From Verrucomicrobiota bacterium (GTDB lineage: Bacteria > Verrucomicrobiota > Verrucomicrobiia > Opitutales > Opitutaceae): a DNA stretch of 5,261 nt. Where the stretch lies: assembly GCA_030832235.1 (NCBI GenBank), contig JAURJO010000136.1, forward strand, positions 1 to 5,261. The letters run 5' to 3'. A program made the translations under genes and the position numbers. The notes under the pieces were generated by a model that was given only the letters and a program-made list of their open reading frames with translations, did not search any database and was not told the DNA's origin. This document shows positions 1 through 4,651 of this stretch, piece after piece. The first letter of the stretch is position 1. Each line of letters starts with the position of its first letter.

Positions 1-717
1 GCCGCCCATGGAGAAACCGGCGACCGCGATGCGGCGCGGATCGACGGCGTACTGGGTGCGCACCGCGGCGAGCGCCTCGAAGACATCGACCTCGCCGGCG
101 AATTTGGTCGCGTTGCAGAAGCGCCCGTACGGCACGAGCACCAGCGTGCCCTTGGGCACCAACGGGGGCGGCCCGGCCTCGCGCTCGGAGAGAAAGGCGA
201 GCTCGGTACGTTTTTCACCGCGGCCGAGCAGCCAGACGAGCAACGGCGGCTGGGCGGACGGCGGCGCAAGATCCTCCGGAACCACGAGGCCGTAGGGCTG
301 GACCGAACCGTCGAGCCGCGAACGGTGACCGCGCAGGACGAGTCCCTTTTGCTCAAGCCACGGCGCGCGGCCGGCGCGGAGATCGGCCACGCGGCGGCGT
401 CCCTGTTCCAGCAGCATGCGGGCGTAGGCGACTTCCTTGGGCGCCATGAACTCATCGTACCGCAGGGCCCAGTCGACGGCCTTGTGGAAGATTTCGACGT
501 CGGGAAGCAGACCGGTCCGCCGCGCGTCGCCGGAAAAGTCCCGGGCGAGGGCGTTGATCTCGTCGCGAAGCGCGGCGGCACCCGCGGTTAGCGCGGTGCT
601 CTCCGCTTCGGTGAGCGTGTAACCGGGCGGCGGAATCCGTTTTGGCGGCAGAGGCGCTTGGGCGGCCGCGGTGAACGCGCAGAACAGGGCGGCGAGCGCC
701 GCGGGGACGAGTCGCAT
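1..717 (-). CDS. Secreted alpha/beta hydrolase (prolyl-oligopeptidase/esterase-like), C-terminus off the window
   Basis: Open for 239 codons from an ATG at 717 to the left edge with no stop, so the gene is cut by the window. Residues 1-19 form a signal peptide (MRLVPAALAALFCAFTAAA, likely cut before QAP), so the product is probably periplasmic or outside the cell. Residues about 33-150 are a helical and linker region ending in GSVQPYGLVVPE (137-148). A beta strand then follows (PPLLVWLLGRGE, 157-168), then TLVLVPYGRF (191-200), and the last visible residues are GFSMGG (234-239), a classic nucleophile elbow with Ser236. The catalytic Asp and His must lie beyond the edge. This arrangement fits the alpha/beta hydrolases annotated as prolyl oligopeptidase family or esterase in Planctomycetota and Verrucomicrobiota. 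Substrate cannot be told. The gene starts 46 bp after the dienelactone-hydrolase-like gene on the same strand, so it is likely second in an operon. No Shine-Dalgarno is visible before the ATG. The fold is fairly sure; peptidase versus esterase is open. Confidence 0.85.
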   Translation of the reverse strand, partial: MRLVPAALAALFCAFTAAAQAPLPPKRIPPPGYTLTEAESTALTAGAAALRDEINALARDFSGDARRTGLLPDVEIFHKAVDWALRYDEFMAPKEVAYARMLLEQGRRRVADLRAGRAPWLEQKGLVLRGHRSRLDGSVQPYGLVVPEDLAPPSAQPPLLVWLLGRGEKRTELAFLSEREAGPPPLVPKGTLVLVPYGRFCNATKFAGEVDVFEALAAVRTQYAVDPRRIAVAGFSMGG

Positions 718-763
718 GGAGTAAAGGGGGATGTCGCGCCGTAGGGCGCCTGGGGAGCTCGGC

Positions 764-1546
764 TCAGATGCCGGCGAGGATCTTCCGAATGCGCACCCAG
801 GCGTCGGCACGGGCCTTCTTGTTCTCCGCGCTGCCGGCGGGATCCTCGCCCGCGCGCATAAAGCCGTGACCGGCACCCTCGTAGGTAACGGGCTCGAAGA
901 ATTTTCCGGCTGCCTTCATGCCTTCGATCGCCGCGGGGAGGCCGGCGTTGATGCGGGCGTCGTTGCTCGCATAGAAGCCGCGGATCGGGGCCTGGATGCG
1001 CGGCATATCCTTCACGTCGGCCGAGGTCCCGTAGAAGACGAGCCCCGCCTTGATGTTGGGGTTGTGCACGGCGTGGAGGAAGGTCTTGGCGCCACCCCAG
1101 CAGAATCCGCCCACGACGACCTTGCCGTTGCACGCGTCGAGCTTCCGCACGTGCGCGATGGCGGCGTCGAGGTCGGCGTCGATCTGGGTCTGCGCGAGAC
1201 CCTGGATCTTGGCGCGCGCTCCGTCGGGACCGCCGAGTGACTCGGTGCCGCCGCCGTTGGGTCCGGTGCCCGAAAGAAAGTCTGGCGCGATCGCGATGTA
1301 GCCGGCCTCGGCGAATTGATCGACCATGCCGCGCATCCAGTCGGAGAGCCCGAAAATCTCGTGGATCAGCACGACGGCGGTGGCCTTGCCCTTCACCTCG
1401 GGGAAACCGAGGAAGCACTTCACCTCGCGGTTACCGTGCTTCACGGTGACCCACTCGAGGTGGCGCGGGGATTTTTCGAGACGCGGCTTGGCCCAGTCCT
1501 GGGCGGACAACGGCGCGGCGACGGCGAGGGCGAGGAGTTTCTTCAT
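764..1546 (-). CDS. Dienelactone hydrolase family protein, probably exported
   Basis: This is a complete 260-residue alpha/beta hydrolase. The Cys-His-Asp triad typical of dienelactone hydrolases is visible: Cys149 in GGFCWGG (146-152), Asp196 in FYASND, and His227 in GAGHGF. Glu63 in IHEIFGL matches the Glu that contacts the nucleophile in the Pseudomonas enzyme. Length is near the family's usual 230-260 once the leader is removed. Residues 1-15 (MKKLLALAVAAPLSA) look like a short signal peptide, which points to export; the classical chlorocatechol-pathway enzymes are cytoplasmic. I chose the ATG at 1546 because the leader begins there. A start further upstream (to 1681) would add a Pro/Arg-rich stretch without family character. 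Of the two arginines that bind the dienelactone carboxylate, the second is kept (Arg231 in GHGFMR), but the first appears replaced (PDFLSG where PDLYAR is expected). True dienelactone is therefore an unlikely substrate and a carboxyl-ester hydrolase is more plausible. It is first in a two-gene minus-strand operon and divergent from the pectate lyase. Confidence 0.93.
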   Translation of the reverse strand: MKKLLALAVAAPLSAQDWAKPRLEKSPRHLEWVTVKHGNREVKCFLGFPEVKGKATAVVLIHEIFGLSDWMRGMVDQFAEAGYIAIAPDFLSGTGPNGGGTESLGGPDGARAKIQGLAQTQIDADLDAAIAHVRKLDACNGKVVVGGFCWGGAKTFLHAVHNPNIKAGLVFYGTSADVKDMPRIQAPIRGFYASNDARINAGLPAAIEGMKAAGKFFEPVTYEGAGHGFMRAGEDPAGSAENKKARADAWVRIRKILAGI

Positions 1547-1596
1547 GGCGGTGGGTGGCGGATGGGGTGGGCGGAGCGAACTTCGTGCGCCGGCCG

Positions 1597-1604
1597 GAGG
1601 CAAG
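1597..1604 (+). repeat. GAGGCAAG motif, copy 1
   Basis: This is the first of three exact copies of GAGGCAAG in the window. It lies in the middle of the divergent intergenic region, flanked by GCCG and AGCG. It could be a regulator half-site or chance; no function is shown. Confidence 0.35.
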
Positions 1605-1638
1605 AGCGGGCGTGGTGCTCCGGCTCGCCTCGGCGGCA

Positions 1639-1651
1639 GGAACGAGGCAAG
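1639..1651 (+). repeat. 13-bp repeat GGAACGAGGCAAG, copy A (pectate lyase leader)
   Basis: This is an exact 13-bp word that recurs in inverted orientation at 3183-3195, so the two copies bracket the pectate lyase gene. It contains GAGG at 1644-1647, 12 nt before the GTG start, which may double as a loosely spaced Shine-Dalgarno sequence. One exact 13-mer pair is not very improbable in 5 kb of GC-rich DNA, but both copies sit in short leaders of adjacent genes. Confidence 0.5.
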
Positions 1652-1659
1652 TTTTCGCC

Positions 1660-3165
1660 GTGAAACCCCACGCACTGCCAACCCAACTCACCCCCATCCT
1701 CCTGCTCACGCTGCTATTCGTCCCGGTCCTGAGTGCCGCGGACGAATCCCTGCCGGAGCGCGCGCGGGCCACGATGAAAAAGGCGACCGCTTTCATGCGT
1801 TCGATCGCGACGGAGGGCGGTTATCTCTGGCGGTACTCGCCTGATCTGCGGGTACGCGCCGGGGAAAACGAAGCCACACCCTCGCAGATCTGGGTGCAGC
1901 CGCCCGGCACGCCGTCGATGGGACAGGCGTTTCTTCGTGCGTGGGAGGTAACCGGTGAGCCGGCCTACCTGGATGCCGCCAAGGCGGCGGCTGACGCGCT
2001 CGCGGCCGGCCAGCTGGAGTCGGGCGGCTGGGATTACCTGATCGATTTCGATCCTGTGCAGGCGGCGCGCTGGTATCGGCGTAGCGACGTCGGCCGGGTG
2101 CCGGCGGCCGAGGCGGCGAAGCGGCGTAACGTCACGACCTTTGACGACGACAACACCCAGAGCGCATTGCGCCTGCTGCTGGCGGTGGCCGACGCCCCCC
2201 GAGGGGCGCCGGGCGATGCGCGCGAGGCCCGTATCCTTGAGGCGCGCGACTACGGCCTGCGCCGCCTGCTGGAGGCGCAGCGCCCCAACGGCGGCTGGCC
2301 GCAGCGTTGGAGCGGAATCCCGGTGAAGCCGGCCGAGTATCCCGTGCAGCGCGCCCGATTCCCGGCGGATTACCCGCGCGAGTATCCGAAGGAAAATTAC
2401 ATGGGACACTACACGCTCAACGACAACACGCAGCGGGATTGCGTGATGACCTTGCTGGAGGCCGCGCGTCGTACCGGGCGATCCGAGTACCGGGCGGCGG
2501 CGCTGAAGGGGGGCGACTTTCTGCTCCTTGCGCAGCTGCCCGAACCGCAGCCGGTGTGGGCCCAGCAGTACAACGGGCGTCTGGAACCCGCTTGGGCGCG
2601 CGCGTTCGAGCCTCCCAGCGCGGTTTCCGGTGAAAGTGTGGGCGCGATCCGGCTGCTGATCGACCTGCACCTGGAGACGGGCGAGGCGCGTTACCTTGAG
2701 CCGATTCCGCGGGCGATCGCGTGGTTCCGTCGCTCGGAGATCGCCCCGGGAACCTGGGCGCGGATGTACGAGCTGCAGACCAACATTCCGATCTACGGTG
2801 ATCGCGACGGGAGGATTAAGTATCGCATCGAGGATCTCAGCCCCGAACGACAAACGGGATACTCGTGGAAGGGGCCGTATGGCTTTCCCGCGGTGGAGAA
2901 GTACCACGCCGAGGTTGTTTCCGAAGGTCGGGAGAAGGTGCTCGCCGGACGAGCGGCCGCGGCGACCAAGGCCCGTACCCCGGCGGCGCGGGCCGCACGC
3001 GCCAAGGCGCTGGAGCCGAGGGTCCGGGAGATCGTCGCCGCCCTCGACGCCCAGGGGCGCTGGCTGGCCCCGGCCGGACGCCGCAATCCAGAACCGCAGA
3101 TCACCACGAGCGCGTTCATCACCAACCTTGGTGTGCTTTGCGACTACCTCGAGGCGGTGAAGTAG
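1660..3165 (+). CDS. Secreted pectate lyase, polysaccharide lyase family 10 (Pec_lyase)
   Basis: It cleaves polygalacturonate by calcium-assisted beta-elimination, in the periplasm or outside the cell. I place the start at the GTG at 1660, giving 501 residues. Residues 1-26 are then a clean signal peptide (hydrophobic LTPILLLTLLFVPVLSA), with GAGG 12 nt upstream. An in-frame ATG at 1555 would put 35 uncharacteristic residues before this leader. Family landmarks in order are TTFDDDNTQ (159-167), NGGWPQRW (210-217), YTLNDNTQRD (251-260), PVWAQQYN (298-305), WARAFEPPS (312-320), SGES (323-326), MYELQTN (369-375), YGDRDG (379-384) and ERQTGYSW (396-403). These match PL10 alpha/alpha-toroid lyases (Pfam Pec_lyase), which have the acidic FND region and conserved C-terminal arginines at the active site; I cannot fix by eye which Arg is the base. 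A Tyr/Pro-rich stretch (about 219-250) separates GGWPQ from the YTLND motif, longer than I expect for the family. Residues about 423-467 are Ala/Arg-rich helix. It heads a likely operon with the gene at 3219. Confidence 0.93.
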   Translation: MKPHALPTQLTPILLLTLLFVPVLSAADESLPERARATMKKATAFMRSIATEGGYLWRYSPDLRVRAGENEATPSQIWVQPPGTPSMGQAFLRAWEVTGEPAYLDAAKAAADALAAGQLESGGWDYLIDFDPVQAARWYRRSDVGRVPAAEAAKRRNVTTFDDDNTQSALRLLLAVADAPRGAPGDAREARILEARDYGLRRLLEAQRPNGGWPQRWSGIPVKPAEYPVQRARFPADYPREYPKENYMGHYTLNDNTQRDCVMTLLEAARRTGRSEYRAAALKGGDFLLLAQLPEPQPVWAQQYNGRLEPAWARAFEPPSAVSGESVGAIRLLIDLHLETGEARYLEPIPRAIAWFRRSEIAPGTWARMYELQTNIPIYGDRDGRIKYRIEDLSPERQTGYSWKGPYGFPAVEKYHAEVVSEGREKVLAGRAAAATKARTPAARAARAKALEPRVREIVAALDAQGRWLAPAGRRNPEPQITTSAFITNLGVLCDYLEAVK

Positions 3166-3182
3166 CCCCGCCACCCGACGCA

Positions 3183-3195
3183 CTTGCCTCGTTCC
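3183..3195 (-). repeat. 13-bp repeat GGAACGAGGCAAG, copy B (inverted, before the mutarotase-like gene)
   Basis: The plus strand reads CTTGCCTCGTTCC, the exact reverse complement of 1639-1651. It lies in the 53-bp gap between the lyase stop (3165) and the next start (3219). It includes the third copy of GAGGCAAG (3183-3190, minus orientation). Confidence 0.5.
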
Positions 3196-3218
3196 GCGGG
3201 CAGGCCGATGGTTTTCCC

Positions 3219-4364
3219 ATGACCAAGCCCTCGCTACAGATGGTGCACGGCCAGCCCTCGTGGGTCGTGCGTTCAAGTCATGTCCACGCCTGCCTCACGC
3301 GTCTTGGGGGGCACCTCGGGCCGGTTTCGTTCCGGCTCCGCGGCCGTACGGTCAGCCCTTTTTCCGTCGCGCCGTGGGCGGAGGAGCCGGAGGCGCGGGA
3401 GACGATCCCGCTGCTGCGGGCGTTGCGCGGCGATTTTTTCTGCGCGCCGTTCGGCGGCAACGGCACGCCGTGGCGCGGCGAACGGCATCCGCCTCACGGC
3501 GAGCCGGCCGGGGCGAACTGGCGGCTGGCGGGAATCGAGCATGCCGATGACGCCGTGACCCTGCGCGCGCGGATGGACCTGCGGATCCGCCGCGGACGCG
3601 TCGAGAAGATCGTCCGCCTGCCCGAGGGCGAGTCCGTGGTCTACCAGCGCCATGTCATTTCCGGCGCACGCGGGCCGATGACGCTCGGTCATCACGCGAT
3701 GATCAAGTTTCCCGACCAGCCCGGATCGGGCGTGGTCAGCACGAGCCGCTTCACCCGGGCGCAGGTTTTCCCCGGTGAGTTCGAATCGCCCGAAAACCGC
3801 GGGTACAACGCGCTCAAACGCGGCGCCACCTTCCGTTCGCTCGCCAAGGTGCCGCTGGCGACCGGGGGTACGACCGACCTTTCGGTGTATCCGGCGCGGC
3901 GCGGCTTCGAGGACCTCGTCATGCTCACGGGCGACGCCGCGCTGCCATTTGCGTGGAACGCCGTCACGTTCCCGGTGCAGCGCTACGCGTGGTTCGCGCT
4001 TCGCGACCCGCGCGTTCTGCGGCACACGGTGCTATGGATCTCCAACGGCGGCAGGCATTATGCGCCATGGAACGGTCGGCATACCGGCGTGATGGGAATC
4101 GAGGATATCACCGGGTATTTCCACCACGGTCTGGCGGAGTCGGTACGAGCCAATCCGCTCAGCCGGAGGGGTATTCCGACCACCGTGAAGCTGAGCCCCC
4201 GCCAGCCGTCGGTCGTGAACTACATCATGGGCGCGGTCGCGGTGCCGGCCGGTTTCGACCGCGTATCTGACATCCGGGCGGTGAAGGACGGCATCGAGCT
4301 GGTCGCCGCCAATGGCAAACGCGCCCGCGCCGAAGTCGACCTGGCTTGGCTCGGCGGTTCCTGA
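3219..4364 (+). CDS. Galactose-mutarotase-fold (aldose 1-epimerase-like) protein, function unassigned
   Basis: A 381-residue protein with no signal peptide or membrane segment, so probably cytoplasmic. The ATG at 3219 is the first in-frame start after the lyase stop; the frame is open further upstream, but only as a shadow of the lyase gene. The sequence has the look of the aldose 1-epimerase superfamily. It shows GDFFCAPFGGN (71-81), then HPPHGEPAGANW (90-101), like the His-Gly-Glu region after the first sheet. GHHAMIKFP (157-165) is a candidate for the catalytic His region. NGGRHYAPWNGR (277-288) runs into GIEDITGYFHHG (293-304), where Glu295 is the best candidate for the catalytic Glu. These are pattern matches without an alignment, so a mutarotase or epimerase activity is inference; a sugar-binding or lyase-associated role is equally possible. 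The 53-bp gap with no terminator-like hairpin suggests co-transcription with the pectate lyase, which makes a uronic acid or oligogalacturonide product a reasonable guess at the ligand. No strong Shine-Dalgarno is seen. Confidence 0.65.
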   Translation: MTKPSLQMVHGQPSWVVRSSHVHACLTRLGGHLGPVSFRLRGRTVSPFSVAPWAEEPEARETIPLLRALRGDFFCAPFGGNGTPWRGERHPPHGEPAGANWRLAGIEHADDAVTLRARMDLRIRRGRVEKIVRLPEGESVVYQRHVISGARGPMTLGHHAMIKFPDQPGSGVVSTSRFTRAQVFPGEFESPENRGYNALKRGATFRSLAKVPLATGGTTDLSVYPARRGFEDLVMLTGDAALPFAWNAVTFPVQRYAWFALRDPRVLRHTVLWISNGGRHYAPWNGRHTGVMGIEDITGYFHHGLAESVRANPLSRRGIPTTVKLSPRQPSVVNYIMGAVAVPAGFDRVSDIRAVKDGIELVAANGKRARAEVDLAWLGGS

Positions 4365-4392
4365 TCAGGACTTACTTCGCGGAGTTGTAGCC

Positions 4393-4419
4393 CACGGAAG
4401 GCACGGAAAACCCGGAAGA
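4393..4419 (+). repeat. Degenerate 9-bp tandem repeat, three units
   Basis: Three consecutive 9-mers read CACGGAAGG, CACGGAAAA and CCCGGAAGA, sharing a CGGAA core in phase. Similar short CACGGAA-type or CACAGAG-type tandem words are, from memory, frequent in spacers of Verrucomicrobiota and related phyla; I could not check this. The array lies 28 bp after the stop of the mutarotase-like gene. Confidence 0.5.
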
Positions 4420-4565
4420 TTTCGGCGACTGCAGGTTCATGTGCGGTGCCGGACCAGGGCGAATGGGGAAAGCCGGAACGACCGAAACGCGGAATCGAGG
4501 GGAGCGCCCTCGGCTATTTCGCACGCATTTCGTGAAGCAACCCGGTCGGGTATTCCCTGACGAAA

Positions 4566-4606
4566 AGCATTCCGTGTAGCCGCGGCCGTTCGCCGCGGAC
4601 CATGCT
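4566..4606 (-). terminator. Possible hairpin terminator downstream of the NamZ gene
   Basis: Read on the minus strand, an AGCAT/ATGCT outer stem encloses a perfect 7-bp inner stem, CCGCGGC with GCCGCGG (4580-4586 with 4592-4598), and a 5-nt loop. The outer stem is followed by TTTTCG. An asymmetric internal loop separates the two stems and the T run is short, so termination is only plausible. The position, 46 nt past the NamZ stop and between convergent genes, favours it. Confidence 0.3.
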
Positions 4607-4651
4607 GAAACCGCTTTCGCCTGCGGCGGCTGGATCATGCCACCGGTGGAA

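Larger units (their letters stand above)
1547..1659. promoter_or_regulatory. Divergent intergenic region between the hydrolase pair and the pectate lyase
   Basis: This 113-bp region lies between two genes pointing outward, so it should carry promoters for both transcription units. It is very GC-rich and purine-rich on the plus strand. I cannot pick a convincing -35/-10 pair on either strand. The word GAGGCAAG occurs twice in the same orientation, at 1597-1604 and 1644-1651, 47 bp apart. It occurs once more, inverted, upstream of the mutarotase-like gene. The small inverted repeat CGAA-C-TTCG is also present near 1578-1586. That this is a shared control region is inferred from gene orientation. 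Confidence 0.45.
4365..4651. other. Intergenic region between convergent genes, repeat-like, no convincing gene
   Basis: This 287-bp stretch separates the plus-strand mutarotase-like gene from the minus-strand NamZ gene. It is visibly less GC-rich than the genes. It contains a degenerate 9-bp tandem repeat (4393-4419) and a palindrome next to each flanking stop codon. It also has the inverted repeat TTTCGT/ACGAAA (4528-4533 with 4560-4565) around a small ACCC-GGTC-GGGT hairpin, and a 7-bp GC stem at 4580-4598. On the minus strand a 29-codon reading frame starts with ATG at 4603 and ends at TAG 4514, giving MVRGERPRLHG and so on, but it has no Shine-Dalgarno and weaker GC3 than its neighbours. 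I do not call it a gene. The region may be a dispersed repeat or a decayed sequence. Confidence 0.6.

Noticed and set aside
736..749. Small hairpin GCGCC-GTAG-GGCGC between the two minus-strand hydrolase genes
   Set aside because: The stem is only 5 bp with no T run; it is too weak for a terminator and expected by chance in GC-rich DNA.
588..1418. Long minus-strand open frame rich in Arg and Gly
   Set aside because: It lies in another frame of the dienelactone-hydrolase-family gene, which has an intact catalytic triad; the translation is low-complexity, typical of GC-rich shadow frames.
1555..1659. ATG at 1555 as the start of the pectate lyase
   Set aside because: It would bury the signal peptide behind 35 atypical residues; the GTG at 1660 directly precedes the leader and has an upstream GAGG.
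1547..1681. N-terminal extension of the dienelactone hydrolase gene to 1681
   Set aside because: It would overlap the lyase start, adds a Pro/Arg-rich tract and places the signal peptide internally.
2865..3218. Upstream extension of the mutarotase-like gene into the lyase gene
   Set aside because: The frame is open there only as a shadow of the lyase coding sequence; the ATG at 3219 is the first start after the lyase stop.
1714..3276. 520-codon minus-strand open frame opposite the pectate lyase
   Set aside because: Its length comes from GC-rich antisense lacking stops; the translation is Arg/Pro-rich with no motifs, whereas the plus strand carries the complete PL10 signature.
3273..4025. 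Minus-strand open frame opposite the mutarotase-like gene
   Set aside because: The composition is Arg-rich without domains; the plus-strand frame has coherent motifs and a sensible start and stop.
4312..4560. 82-codon plus-strand open frame overlapping the 3' end of the mutarotase-like gene
   Set aside because: It starts inside the mutarotase-like gene in another frame, and its composition matches neither neighbour nor any known family.
4372..4638. 88-codon minus-strand open frame in the spacer
   Set aside because: It has no recognisable domain or Shine-Dalgarno sequence, and it runs through tandem-repeat and hairpin sequence.
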